NCBI RefSeq assembly: GCF_022012335.1
Contig: NZ_JAKLTO010000004.1
Span: 124,001 to 188,000, forward strand
Reading direction: 5' to 3'
DNA from: Flavobacterium sp. SM15
Lineage (GTDB): Bacteria; Bacteroidota; Bacteroidia; Flavobacteriales; Flavobacteriaceae
DNA length: 64,000 nt
Within the stretch, counting starts at the first letter, position 1, and each line of letters opens with the position of its first letter. The notes beneath the pieces are model-generated. The model worked only from the letters and a program-made list of their open reading frames with translations, had not been told where the DNA came from and did not search any database. Positions 53,095 through 62,436 of the stretch are shown here, piece after piece. The translations under genes were made by a program, and so were the position numbers.

Positions 53095-54219
53095 ATGAAA
53101 ATGAACAGTTTTTTTAAAATCGCTGTTGTAGGGCTTTTGTTTAGTGCTACCTCATTTTACAGTCAGAATAACGCAAAATTTCGAGTTGTTTTGGATGCCG
53201 GTCATGGCGGAAACGACTTTGGTGCCGTATATCATGGTTATGTAGAAAAAAATAATGCTCTGAACGTAGCACTAAAAGTTGGACGTATCCTAGAGGCAGA
53301 TGCTTTAACTCAGGTTATTTATACCAGAAAAACAGACGTTTTCATTCCGTTGGACGAGCGTGCAAACATTGCTAATAAAGCAAAAGCAGATATTTTCGTT
53401 TCCATACATTGTAATGCCAATAAAAATACAGTGGCAAGCGGAACAGAAACTTATGTAATGGGGGTAACACGAAATGCTTCCAACTTAGAGGTTGCAAAAA
53501 AGGAGAATGAGGTAGTTACCATGGAGAAAGATTATAAAATCAAGTACGACGGTTATGATCCCAATTCTCCGGAATCTGTAATTGGAATGACTGTGGTTCA
53601 GGAAGAATTTCTAGATCAGAGTATTGAATTGGCAGCCGGTATTCAGGAAGGATTTGAAAATGATTTAGGCAGAAAGAGTCGCGGTGTAAAGCAGGCCGGA
53701 TTCCTTGTGTTGAGAAAAAACTACATGCCAAGGGTTTTAATTGAGATGGGCTTTGTTTCCAATAAAGAAGAAGGTGCTTATTTAAGTTCCGATGAAGGTC
53801 AGGAGAAAATTGCAAGTGCGATTGCCAAAGCTATTTTAGATTATAAAAAAGAGTATTTTGTTCCGGGAACTGAAGAGTATGTACCAGAAACGCCAAAGGT
53901 AAACGAAGTAAAAACAACTCCAATTGATACGCCTAAGGTAAAAGATACTAAATCGGTTTCTGTAACTTCCAATATTATTTTCAAGGTTCAGATTTCGGCC
54001 AGTTCCAAAAAAATGGAGTTAATCCCGAGCAATTTTAACGGATTGTCCGGAGTTTCCATTGAAGAAGGTGCTATTCATAAGTATTACTTTGGTTCTACCA
54101 GTAATTATGAACAATCAAAAAGAGATTTGGAAGAGGCTAAGGCTAAAGGATATTCCTCTGCATTTATCGTAGCGTACAAAAACGGTCAAAAGATCACTAT
54201 TCAGGAAGCTTTACGATAA
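53095..54219 (+). CDS. N-acetylmuramoyl-L-alanine amidase with SPOR domain (copy 2)
   Basis: 374 residues. Signal peptide (FFKIAVVGLLFSATSFYSQ), amidase-3 domain with VLDAGHGGNDFG, FVSIHCNAN and RVLIEMGFVSNKEEG, then a proline/threonine linker and SPOR domain (FKVQISASSKKMELIPSNF). It mirrors the preceding gene in domain order, but the linker and SPOR have diverged, so it is a tandem duplication with possible division of labour. The start could also be two codons further on (MNSFF). Confidence 0.93.
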   Translation: MKMNSFFKIAVVGLLFSATSFYSQNNAKFRVVLDAGHGGNDFGAVYHGYVEKNNALNVALKVGRILEADALTQVIYTRKTDVFIPLDERANIANKAKADIFVSIHCNANKNTVASGTETYVMGVTRNASNLEVAKKENEVVTMEKDYKIKYDGYDPNSPESVIGMTVVQEEFLDQSIELAAGIQEGFENDLGRKSRGVKQAGFLVLRKNYMPRVLIEMGFVSNKEEGAYLSSDEGQEKIASAIAKAILDYKKEYFVPGTEEYVPETPKVNEVKTTPIDTPKVKDTKSVSVTSNIIFKVQISASSKKMELIPSNFNGLSGVSIEEGAIHKYYFGSTSNYEQSKRDLEEAKAKGYSSAFIVAYKNGQKITIQEALR

Positions 54220-54274
54220 TATAAAACCATTCTAAATTATTTTGTTTTAATTTTGCTCAAAAAAGATATTTATT

Positions 54275-55228
54275 TTGAAAATTACTAGAGAAGTAAAAAC
54301 AGCAGTTTTAGTTATAGGTTCCATTTTATTATGTTTTTGGGGCTATTCATTTCTAAAAGGAAAAAATTTATTCGACACTTCAAGAAAGTTTTATGTTGTT
54401 TATGAAAATGTAGAAGGATTGGCTCCTTCTGCACCAGTAACCATCAACGGATTGACAGTTGGAAAAGTAAATACAATTACCATTGATCCCAAAACCGGAA
54501 AGTTATTGGTGGAGATCCAGATGAATAATGATTTTCCAGTTTCTAAATCTAGTACGGCAAGTATCTATGAACCAGGATTTATCGGTGGGAAACAAATTTC
54601 AATCAACCCGAATTTTCAGGATACTAACTATGCTAAATCGGGGGATTATCTTCAACCTCAAGTTAAATTGGGATTAACGGCTTCATTAGAAAAAAACTTA
54701 ACTCCGATTCAAGAAAAGTTAAACGCAGTTTTATCTAATGCTGATGCTTTATTAGCAAATTTAAACGATGTTTTAGATGCTAATACCAAAGCAAATTTAA
54801 AAAAGACTATTGCGGAGTTAAACAAAACCATGACCAATTTCAGTTCGGTTTCTGCTAGTGCAGATAAAATCCTTGCTGAAAATAAAGATAAGTTAGGTTC
54901 GGCTGTGGCTAATTTAGACAAAACAACAAGTAATTTTGCGAAAATCTCTGAAGATTTAGAAAAAGCCAAGCTAGGAGAAACAGTTGAAAACCTTGAAAAA
55001 ACATTGGTTAACGTAAATAAATTAATGGCCGATATGGAATCCGGAAAAGGAACCATGGGTAAATTAATGAAAGACGAGGCCATGTACAACAACTTATCAA
55101 AGGCTTCAAAAGAACTTGAATTGTTGCTTCAGGATTTGCGTTTGCACCCGACCCGTTACGTAAACGTTTCTCTCTTCGGAAAGAAAGAGAAGCCTTATAC
55201 CGCACCAACCGAACAACCAAAAAAATAG
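54275..55228 (+). CDS. MlaD/MCE family lipid-transport protein
   Basis: 317 residues starting at TTG 54275. An N-terminal membrane anchor (KTAVLVIGSILLCFWGYSFL) is followed by an MCE domain (about 38-115, with GLAPSAPVTINGLTVGKVNT and YEPGFIGGKQISINP) and a helical C-terminal region with repeated LEKT/LDKT-type heptads, likely a coiled coil. MCE proteins shuttle phospholipids between membranes. No mlaE or mlaF genes are adjacent. A TAATTTTG -7 box precedes it near 54248-54255. Confidence 0.9.
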   Translation: MKITREVKTAVLVIGSILLCFWGYSFLKGKNLFDTSRKFYVVYENVEGLAPSAPVTINGLTVGKVNTITIDPKTGKLLVEIQMNNDFPVSKSSTASIYEPGFIGGKQISINPNFQDTNYAKSGDYLQPQVKLGLTASLEKNLTPIQEKLNAVLSNADALLANLNDVLDANTKANLKKTIAELNKTMTNFSSVSASADKILAENKDKLGSAVANLDKTTSNFAKISEDLEKAKLGETVENLEKTLVNVNKLMADMESGKGTMGKLMKDEAMYNNLSKASKELELLLQDLRLHPTRYVNVSLFGKKEKPYTAPTEQPKK

Positions 55229-55247
55229 AACTATTTAAACCAACCCT

Positions 55248-56582
55248 ATGAGTATTTTACCTAATATACTGTTTGCGATACTTCTTATTCTAGGAGGTGG
55301 CTATTTTGCTCAAAACATAAAGAAACTAATTAGAAATATTAAATTAGGACAGGATGTTGACCGTTCCGATAATTCATCTGAACGCTGGAAAAACATGACC
55401 ATGATTGCTTTAGGTCAATCCAAAATGGTGAGAAGGCCAATTGCAGGAATTTTGCACATTTTTGTTTACGTTGGTTTTGTGATCATCAACATTGAAGTTT
55501 TGGAAATCGTGATTGATGGTTTATTTGGAACTCACAGAGCTTTATCGTTTTTAGGCGGTTTCTATAACTTTTTGATTGGTTCTTTCGAAATTTTAGCCTT
55601 ATTGGTAATTGTAGCGGTAGTTACATTCTGGATCAGAAGAAATGTAGTGAAACTTAAACGTTTTATTCACGGTGATTTAAAAGGATGGCCTAGAAATGAT
55701 GCCAATTATATTTTGTATTTCGAAACAGTATTGATGTTCCTTTTCTTGTTCATGAATGCTGCGGATTATCATTTGCAGTATGTAGAAGGAGGATTTGGTC
55801 ATTATATTCAGGCAGGTTCGTTTCCTGTTTCCCAATTAATTGCACCAATTTTTGACGGAATGAACAACCATACTGTAGAATTGCTTGAAAGAGCTACGTG
55901 GTGGTTACACATTTCCGGAATTTTAGTTTTCTTAAACTATCTATATTACTCTAAGCATTTACATATTTTATTGGCGTTCCCGAATACTTATTTTGCAAAC
56001 TTAAACCCTCAAGGTCAGTTTGATAACTTAGAATCGGTAACCAATGAAGTAAAATTGATGATGGATCCCAATGCAGATCCGTTTGCAGCTCCGGCTCCAG
56101 ATGCTGATGCAACTCCTGCTAAATTCGGCGCAAGTGATGTTCAGGATTTAAACTGGGTTCAGTTAATGAATGCTTATACTTGTACTGAATGTGGTCGTTG
56201 TACATCGTCTTGTCCTGCGAATCAAACCGGTAAAAAGTTATCTCCTCGTAAAATTATGATGGATACGCGTGACCGTTTGGAAGAAGTAGGTAAGAACATC
56301 GATAAAAACAAAGGAGTATTTGTTCCTGATGGTAAATCATTATTAAACGATTACATCACTCCTGAGGAACTTTGGGCTTGTACATCTTGTAATGCTTGTG
56401 TGGAGGAATGTCCGGTAAATATCAGCCCGCTTTCAATCATCATGGATATGAGAAGGTATTTGGTAATGGAGCAAAGTGCAGCTCCAACCGAATTAAACAA
56501 CATGATGACCAACATCGAAAATAACGGTGCGCCTTGGCAATACAACCAAATGGACCGCCTTAACTGGAAAGACGAAGCATAA
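55248..56582 (+). CDS. Membrane-bound Fe-S protein, HdrD/GlpC-like electron carrier
   Basis: 444 residues. The N-terminal half has about five membrane helices, resembling the b-type or NarI-like gamma subunit. The C-terminal half holds two [4Fe-4S] motifs, CTECGRCTSSCP and CTSCNACVEECP, with further downstream helices. It likely passes electrons between the membrane and the partner encoded next. Physiological donors are unknown; candidates include lactate or glycerol-3-phosphate oxidation. Ends 30 bp before the CCG-domain gene. Confidence 0.85.
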   Translation: MSILPNILFAILLILGGGYFAQNIKKLIRNIKLGQDVDRSDNSSERWKNMTMIALGQSKMVRRPIAGILHIFVYVGFVIINIEVLEIVIDGLFGTHRALSFLGGFYNFLIGSFEILALLVIVAVVTFWIRRNVVKLKRFIHGDLKGWPRNDANYILYFETVLMFLFLFMNAADYHLQYVEGGFGHYIQAGSFPVSQLIAPIFDGMNNHTVELLERATWWLHISGILVFLNYLYYSKHLHILLAFPNTYFANLNPQGQFDNLESVTNEVKLMMDPNADPFAAPAPDADATPAKFGASDVQDLNWVQLMNAYTCTECGRCTSSCPANQTGKKLSPRKIMMDTRDRLEEVGKNIDKNKGVFVPDGKSLLNDYITPEELWACTSCNACVEECPVNISPLSIIMDMRRYLVMEQSAAPTELNNMMTNIENNGAPWQYNQMDRLNWKDEA

Positions 56583-56612
56583 TTAATTAACGATTTCAAT
56601 TACACTAGAGAT

Positions 56613-57404
56613 ATGTCAGCAAATTTAACAGTACCTACAATGGCCGAAATGATGGCCCAGGGCAAGCAACCGGAAGTTTTATTTTGGGTAGGTTGTTCAG
56701 GTAGTTTTGATGATAGAGCAAAAAAAATTACTAAAGCCTTCGTAAAGCTTTTAAACCAAGCGAATGTTTCGTTTGCGGTTTTAGGAACGGAGGAAAGCTG
56801 TACCGGTGATCCTGCAAAACGTGCTGGTAACGAGTTTTTGTTTCAAATGCAGGCTATGACAAACATTGAAGTGATGAACGCTTACGAAATCAAGAAAATC
56901 GTAACGGCTTGTCCGCATTGTTTCAATACCATTAAAAATGAATACCCAGAATTAGGCGGAAAATACGAAGTGGTTCACCATACAGAATTCTTAAAATCGT
57001 TATTAGACGAAGGTCGTTTATCGATTGAGGGAGGTCAATTTAAAGGAAAACGAATCACGTTCCATGATCCTTGTTATTTAGGACGTGCCAATAATGTTTA
57101 TGAAGCGCCTCGTGATTTAATCCAGAAATTGGATGCAGAGTTAGTGGAAATGAAACGTTCTAAAAAAAACGGATTATGCTGTGGAGCGGGTGGTGCTCAA
57201 ATGTTTAAAGAACCTGAAAAAGGAAACAAAGACATAAACGTTGAACGAACAGAAGATGCTATGGAGACACAACCCGAAATTATTGCAGCTGGTTGTCCTT
57301 TCTGTAATACTATGTTAACCGATGGTGTGAAGTTCAAGGAAAAAGAAGGATCAATTAAAGTAATGGACGTTGCCGAACTTATTGCCAACGCACAGGATTT
57401 ATAA
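56613..57404 (+). CDS. CCG-domain Fe-S protein (HdrB/GlpC-like)
   Basis: 263 residues with two cysteine-rich CCG domains: VGCSGSFDDRAKK and LGTEESCTGDPAKR first, then DPCYLGR, LCCGAGGAQMF and CPFCNTML. This matches the catalytic-type CCG units of heterodisulfide reductase B and related oxidoreductases such as LutA and GlpC. It forms a pair with the preceding membrane Fe-S protein. No FAD-dehydrogenase is adjacent, so the donor is encoded elsewhere. Strong terminator follows. Confidence 0.88.
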   Translation: MSANLTVPTMAEMMAQGKQPEVLFWVGCSGSFDDRAKKITKAFVKLLNQANVSFAVLGTEESCTGDPAKRAGNEFLFQMQAMTNIEVMNAYEIKKIVTACPHCFNTIKNEYPELGGKYEVVHHTEFLKSLLDEGRLSIEGGQFKGKRITFHDPCYLGRANNVYEAPRDLIQKLDAELVEMKRSKKNGLCCGAGGAQMFKEPEKGNKDINVERTEDAMETQPEIIAAGCPFCNTMLTDGVKFKEKEGSIKVMDVAELIANAQDL

Positions 57405-57426
57405 GATTCCTAATAATACAAACGAT

Positions 57427-57459
57427 AAAAAGCCTATAATTTCGATTATAGGCTTTTTT
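57427..57459 (+). terminator. Terminator of the Fe-S gene pair
   Basis: AGCCTATAAT and ATTATAGGCT close a UUCG tetraloop, flanked by A- and T-runs. Confidence 0.92.
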
Positions 57460-57600
57460 GTTGCGAAATTTTCATCGATTTAATTGGTTTTTTATCGAAT
57501 CTGATGTTTTTCATCAATTTTTATAGCATATCAACGGATTATTTTAACAATAGTATTTTGATGAAGTAACTTAGTTATAGAATTAAAAACAAGGGGTCGT

Positions 57601-58215
57601 ATGAAAAATAATTACTTATTGAAAACAGTAGGTGTGGCAATTTTACTGTTTTCCCAGCTTGCTGTGTGTCAAGTTGGAATCGGAACAACAAACCCATTGT
57701 CTACTTTACATGTGGAAGGGACTATGAGGGTTACCAATACCAATAACACTACTACTACTACTAAATTAGTAGGAACTTGTGCTCAGGGAATAATGGCAGA
57801 TGTCAAGATTGGTCCAAATTTAACGCTCATTGGAAATGAATTAAGTGCAGCAGGTACTGATAATTCAAAATATAAAGTCGCTCCAATTAGAATGACTACG
57901 CCAGTTTCAAATACAGTATTTGATAATCTGGATTTGGATTTGAATGGGACTAACGCAGGAGTAGTGGTTTTTAGACTTTACGGATCAACTCAGAATTTTT
58001 CTATTAGAGGTATTATTGGAGGAATTGATGGTAGACATATCATTTTGTATAATTCATCGGCTGTAAATATGAAGGTTGATCATTTATTGTCAAGTACTGC
58101 AATTAATACAATTGATACTATTGGTTCGTCAACTTCCACGGCAGGTGTTGGTACGGTTGAATTAGTTTATGACGGGACTGCCTCAAGATGGATAGTCATT
58201 AACATTAGAGATTAA
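57601..58215 (+). CDS. Exported VGIGTTNP-motif protein (204 residues)
   Basis: Signal peptide MKNNYLLKTVGVAILLFSQL, then QVGIGTTNPLSTLHVEGTMR, a motif frequent at the mature start of secreted Flavobacteriia proteins. A TNNTTTTTK stretch follows at about residues 47-55, then a predicted all-beta domain to the end. Similar openings precede structural or adhesin-like domains in other species, but no enzyme motif is present. It is an isolated gene with a terminator on either side. Confidence 0.75.
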   Translation: MKNNYLLKTVGVAILLFSQLAVCQVGIGTTNPLSTLHVEGTMRVTNTNNTTTTTKLVGTCAQGIMADVKIGPNLTLIGNELSAAGTDNSKYKVAPIRMTTPVSNTVFDNLDLDLNGTNAGVVVFRLYGSTQNFSIRGIIGGIDGRHIILYNSSAVNMKVDHLLSSTAINTIDTIGSSTSTAGVGTVELVYDGTASRWIVINIRD

Positions 58216-58258
58216 ATATGTTAGTTAGTTATTAGGGGTTAGTTATATTGTGGCAAAA

Positions 58259-58291
58259 AGACCATCGTTTTAGGGAACGGTGGTTTTTTTT
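58259..58291 (+). terminator. Terminator of the VGIGTTNP-protein gene
   Basis: ACCATCGTT and AACGGTGGT around TTAGGG (one G-T pair), followed by a run of eight T. Confidence 0.88.
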
Positions 58292-58336
58292 ATGCTAAAA
58301 TATTTTTAAGATTTCGGCTATCTAATTCTAAAAGGT

Positions 58337-58344
58337 TATTTTTG
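58337..58344 (+). promoter_or_regulatory. -7 element before the 58364 gene
   Basis: TATTTTTG matches TAnnTTTG and lies 20 bp before the ATG. A TTG at the right distance is not present. Confidence 0.4.
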
Positions 58345-58363
58345 TAGCTTACTAGATATTATT

Positions 58364-58846
58364 ATGTACGTAGATTTTAATACACTTCCAGAAGAATCAA
58401 AAATCTGGATCTATCAATCCAACAGAAAGTTCACAGATGAGGAACTTCAAGAAATTGAAACGTCCTTAGAAACGTTTATTAATGAATGGTCTGCACACGG
58501 GACCGGGCTTCAGGCTTCGTTTATTACGAAATACCACCGTTTTATTATCTTGGCTATTGATCAGTCTGTACAAGCTGCTACTGGCTGTTCTATCGATTCC
58601 TCTGTTAATTTCATTCAGAGTCTTGAAAAGAAATACGAAGTGGATTTATTAGATAAAATGAATGTTACCTTTAAATTAGGGGAACATATTGCCTATAAGC
58701 CACTTATCGATTTTAAAAAAATGGCAAAAGAGAAAGCTGTTTCTGAAAATACGGTTGTATTTAACAATTTAGTTAATACAATTGGAGAATGGCAGGATTT
58801 TTGGGAGGTTCCTGCTAAAGAAAGCTGGCACAACCGTTTCTTTTAA
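58364..58846 (+). CDS. Conserved Bacteroidota protein (often mislabelled ABC transporter ATPase)
   Basis: 160 residues. The start MYVDFNTLPEESKIWIYQSN and the middle TGCSIDSSVNFIQSLEKKYE match a Bacteroidota family that databases often call ABC transporter ATPase, although no Walker A, Walker B or signature motif is present. The function is unknown. The GH3 fusion gene begins 40 bp downstream and may be co-transcribed with it. Confidence 0.8.
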   Translation: MYVDFNTLPEESKIWIYQSNRKFTDEELQEIETSLETFINEWSAHGTGLQASFITKYHRFIILAIDQSVQAATGCSIDSSVNFIQSLEKKYEVDLLDKMNVTFKLGEHIAYKPLIDFKKMAKEKAVSENTVVFNNLVNTIGEWQDFWEVPAKESWHNRFF

Positions 58847-58885
58847 TTTCCAAACATTTTCTTCAACCGCCTCCAATAGATTGCT

Positions 58886-61792
58886 ATGCGTAAATTATTT
58901 GTCTTTTTTCTTTTTCTCAGTTCGTTTTGTTTTTCACAAAGCAAAGTAAATCCGTTGCCTGATGTTTCCGAACATCGCGAAAAAATTTGGGTGGACAGCA
59001 TTTACAATCAAATGACTTTTGAAGAGAAAGTAGGGCAGTTATTTATGGTTGCGGCCTATTCCAATAAAGATGCAGAGCATGTAAAATCCATTGACAAACT
59101 TGTAGAAGAATATAAAATTGGTGGTTTGATTTTTTTTCAGGGAGGTCCGGTACGTCAGGCGAAATTAACCAACCGTTATCAGGCAAAATCAAAAGTTCCG
59201 ATGTTTATTGGAATTGACGGGGAGTGGGGACTGAGTATGCGACTGGATTCCACGTATCGTTATCCTTGGAACATGACATTGGGAGCAGTTCAGGATATGA
59301 AACTCATTGAAAAAATGGGTAAGCAAATGGGAAAACAGGCAAAACGATTAGGATTGCATTTCAACTTTGCCCCAGTTTTAGACATCAACACCAATCCATC
59401 CAATCCTATTATTGGTAACCGATCATTTGGTGAAAATAAAGAACATGTGACCGAACACGCTTTGGCCTTAATGAAAGGTATTCAAAGTGAGGGAGTTTGG
59501 GCTACTGGAAAACATTTTCCTGGACACGGAGATACTTCTACAGATTCGCATCATACATTACCAATGGTCAATTTCTCGAAAGAGCGACTCAACGAAGTCG
59601 AATTCTATCCATATAAAAAACTCTTCAAAGAAGGACTGGCAAGTGTAATGGTTGCTCATTTGAATGTTCCAAGCCTTGAACCCAGAGACGGTTATCCAAC
59701 TTCGATTTCCTATAACGTAGTTACCAATGTACTTAAGAACGAGCTGGATTTCAAAGGGTTGATTTTTACGGATGCCTTGAACATGAAAGGAGCGAGTAAT
59801 TTTAAACAGCCGGGTGATATCGATTTAGAAGCCTTTATGGCCGGAAACGATATTTTGCTTTTTGCTGAAAATGTTCCCGTTGCTCTGGAGAAGTTCTGTC
59901 AGGCTTACAACGATTCGTTAATTACAGACGAACGATTGGAGCATTCGGTAAAAAAGATATTGAAATACAAGTTTCGTTCTGGGTTAGATCACTACAAACC
60001 AATCGAATTAAAGAATTTATATGAAGATTTGAACGCTGCTGAGTATGAAGATCTGAATTATCAATTATATGAAAGTGCGGCTACAGTTCTTAAAAAAGAA
60101 GAAGACAATTTTCCAATTACCAAAGTTGAACACGAGAATATTGCTTATGTAAAAATTGGAGACGATACCAACGAAGCTTTTTTAAACGGCATCAAAACGT
60201 ATTCGAAAATTACAGAAATTGAAACCGACAGCATTCATTTAATGCTTAAGAACCTTCAACCTTATTCTAAAGTAATTATTGGATTTCACAAAGCAGACGG
60301 AGCCTGGAAAAAACACGATTTCAAATCAAATGAACTCGCTATTTTAGACTCGATTGCTAAACATAAAGACGTAACTCTTGCTGTATTTGCAAAGCCATAT
60401 ACTTTGTTGGCGGTAAAAGATTTTAAAAATATCAAGAATGTAGTTTTGGCTTATCAGAACAATACTATTGCTCAAACTGTTGCTTCAGAAGTTATTTTTG
60501 GTGCTATTGGAGCTAAAGGAAAACTTCCGGTTTCAATTAATACGTTTTTCAAGGTTGATGATGGATTCAAAACCTCGAAAACAAATATTCTTGCCTACGG
60601 AACTCCGCAAAGTGTTGGTATGAACCCAAGGATTTTAGCTAAAATTGATGATTTAGCCAAAAAAGCAATTGACGGAAATATGACGCCGGGAATGCAAATT
60701 TTGATTGCTCGAAAAGGAAAAGTGTTTTATCAAAAAGCATTTGGTTACCACAATTATAAGAAAGACACTAAAGTAACCAATCAGGATGTTTACGATTTAG
60801 CATCGTTAACCAAAATTTTATCGACTTTGCCTAACGTAATGCAATTGTACGATAAAGGAAAAATTAAATTTGACACCAAATTGGGACATATGCTTCCTGC
60901 TTTTGAACACACCGATAAAAAAGATATTATCCTGAAGGATTTACTAGCTCATCAGGCTGGTCTTCAGGCTTGGATTCCTTTTTATCAGGCTACTTTGGAC
61001 AGTACTAAACATCCTTCAAAAAAATATTACAGAAAGACTTATTCTCCGGAATTCCCGCTACAGGTTACTGAAAATTTATTCTTAAGGAAAGATTATCAGG
61101 ATACCATTATCAAACGTATTGCAGAGAGTCCATTGCTTCCGAAAAAGCAGTATAAATACAGTGATTTTACCTTCATCATTTTAAAAGAATATCTGGAAAG
61201 AACCTATCATAAACCTTTGGATTTTATAAGTGATAATCATTTTTATAAACCAATGGGAATGAACACCATGACCTACAATCCTTTACGTAAAATGGATATG
61301 AGCGTCATACCGCCTACTGAAGTGGACAAGTATTTCCGTTACACTACCATTCAGGGTTATGTTCACGATATGGGAGCCGCAATGCAGGATGGTGTTGGAG
61401 GTCATGCCGGTTTGTTTGCAAACTCCTTAGACGTAGCCAAAATGATGCAGTTGTTTTTACAAAAAGGAAATTATGCTGGTAAACAGTATTTCTCAGAAAA
61501 GACATTTGATGCCTTCAATAATTGCGCATATTGTAATGTTGGAAATCGTAGAGGAATGGGCTTTGATAAACCACAATTAAGTGGTGAAGGGCCAACTTGT
61601 GGTTGTGCCTCAATGACAAGTTTTGGTCATACAGGATTTACAGGAACCATTGCCTGGGCAGATCCTGAGAAAGATTTGATTTATATTTTCTTATCCAACA
61701 GAACTTATCCGGATGCAAACGAGAATAAATTATCTAAAAACAATATCAGAGAAGATATTCAAAAAGTGATTTACGAAGCCATTTCGGAATAA
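58886..61792 (+). CDS. GH3 beta-N-acetylhexosaminidase fused to a beta-lactamase-fold serine hydrolase
   Basis: 968 residues. Signal peptide MRKLFVFFLFLSSFCFSQ. The GH3 domain covers about 30-370, with NagZ-type KHFPGHGDTSTDSHH (Lys209-His210...) and the nucleophile Asp296 in FTDALNMKGA. A GH3 C-terminal domain follows to about 590. The serine beta-lactamase fold (about 600-960) has SLTK (Ser640, Lys643), YSD and HTG. The GH3 part should release GlcNAc from cell-wall fragments; the second part may be a DD-peptidase or esterase. Confidence 0.92.
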   Translation: MRKLFVFFLFLSSFCFSQSKVNPLPDVSEHREKIWVDSIYNQMTFEEKVGQLFMVAAYSNKDAEHVKSIDKLVEEYKIGGLIFFQGGPVRQAKLTNRYQAKSKVPMFIGIDGEWGLSMRLDSTYRYPWNMTLGAVQDMKLIEKMGKQMGKQAKRLGLHFNFAPVLDINTNPSNPIIGNRSFGENKEHVTEHALALMKGIQSEGVWATGKHFPGHGDTSTDSHHTLPMVNFSKERLNEVEFYPYKKLFKEGLASVMVAHLNVPSLEPRDGYPTSISYNVVTNVLKNELDFKGLIFTDALNMKGASNFKQPGDIDLEAFMAGNDILLFAENVPVALEKFCQAYNDSLITDERLEHSVKKILKYKFRSGLDHYKPIELKNLYEDLNAAEYEDLNYQLYESAATVLKKEEDNFPITKVEHENIAYVKIGDDTNEAFLNGIKTYSKITEIETDSIHLMLKNLQPYSKVIIGFHKADGAWKKHDFKSNELAILDSIAKHKDVTLAVFAKPYTLLAVKDFKNIKNVVLAYQNNTIAQTVASEVIFGAIGAKGKLPVSINTFFKVDDGFKTSKTNILAYGTPQSVGMNPRILAKIDDLAKKAIDGNMTPGMQILIARKGKVFYQKAFGYHNYKKDTKVTNQDVYDLASLTKILSTLPNVMQLYDKGKIKFDTKLGHMLPAFEHTDKKDIILKDLLAHQAGLQAWIPFYQATLDSTKHPSKKYYRKTYSPEFPLQVTENLFLRKDYQDTIIKRIAESPLLPKKQYKYSDFTFIILKEYLERTYHKPLDFISDNHFYKPMGMNTMTYNPLRKMDMSVIPPTEVDKYFRYTTIQGYVHDMGAAMQDGVGGHAGLFANSLDVAKMMQLFLQKGNYAGKQYFSEKTFDAFNNCAYCNVGNRRGMGFDKPQLSGEGPTCGCASMTSFGHTGFTGTIAWADPEKDLIYIFLSNRTYPDANENKLSKNNIREDIQKVIYEAISE

Positions 61793-61822
61793 TTTATTTC
61801 TTATTTTAGAAAAAGATAACGC

Positions 61823-62293
61823 ATGCAATCAAAAGCCCAATCTCCAGAAGAATACATGAATTCCTTGCCTGAAGACCGAAAGCTGGCAATGGAAAAATTA
61901 AGAAATACCGTTTTGCAAAATCTCCCGAAAGGATTTAAAGAAACCATTGGTTATGGAATGCTGTGTTATGTGGTACCGCATTCTACTTACCCGAACGGTT
62001 ATCATTGTGATCCAAAATTACCTTTAGGTTTTTTGAGCATTGCTTCTCAAAAGAACTTTATCGCGGTTTATCATATGGGAATTTATTCTGATAAAAATTT
62101 GCTGGATTGGTTTGTTTCGGAATATCCTAAACACATGAAAACCAAACTGGATATGGGCAAAAGCTGCATCCGTTTTAAAAAGGTGGATCAAATGCCTTAT
62201 GAATTGCTTGCAGAACTGTTCCGAAAAATGACAGTGGAAGATTGGATTTCTAAGTATGAAGCGGCTTTGAGCCAACATTCCAAACAACGTTAA
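61823..62293 (+). CDS. DUF1801 domain protein
   Basis: 156 residues. It begins MQSKAQSPEEYMNSLPEDRK and includes GFKETIGYGMLCYVVPHSTY, FLSIASQKNFIAVYHMGIY and MGKSCIRFKKVDQMPYELLA, the DUF1801/YdhG-like core. It is a small cytoplasmic protein of unknown role. It follows the GH3 fusion by 30 bp and is closed by a terminator at 62302-62328. Confidence 0.88.
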   Translation: MQSKAQSPEEYMNSLPEDRKLAMEKLRNTVLQNLPKGFKETIGYGMLCYVVPHSTYPNGYHCDPKLPLGFLSIASQKNFIAVYHMGIYSDKNLLDWFVSEYPKHMKTKLDMGKSCIRFKKVDQMPYELLAELFRKMTVEDWISKYEAALSQHSKQR

Positions 62294-62301
62294 TATTATC
62301 T

Positions 62302-62328
62302 AAAAGTAGGGTTTTGCCTTACTTTTTT
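62302..62328 (+). terminator. Terminator after the DUF1801 gene
   Basis: AAAAGTAGGG and CCTTACTTTT (one G-T pair) around TTTTG, followed by T. Confidence 0.8.
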
Positions 62329-62436
62329 AGTTTAATTTAGTAGCACTAAAAACAAGAAATGCAACTGATACTCGTTCTGTAAATTCCACTTTGCGCCGTA
62401 TTGGTTACATCTGTATCATAAATTCAAAATCAACAG

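Noticed and set aside
58364..58846. An ABC transporter ATPase
   Set aside because: The family often carries this label, but no Walker or signature motif exists in the 160 residues.
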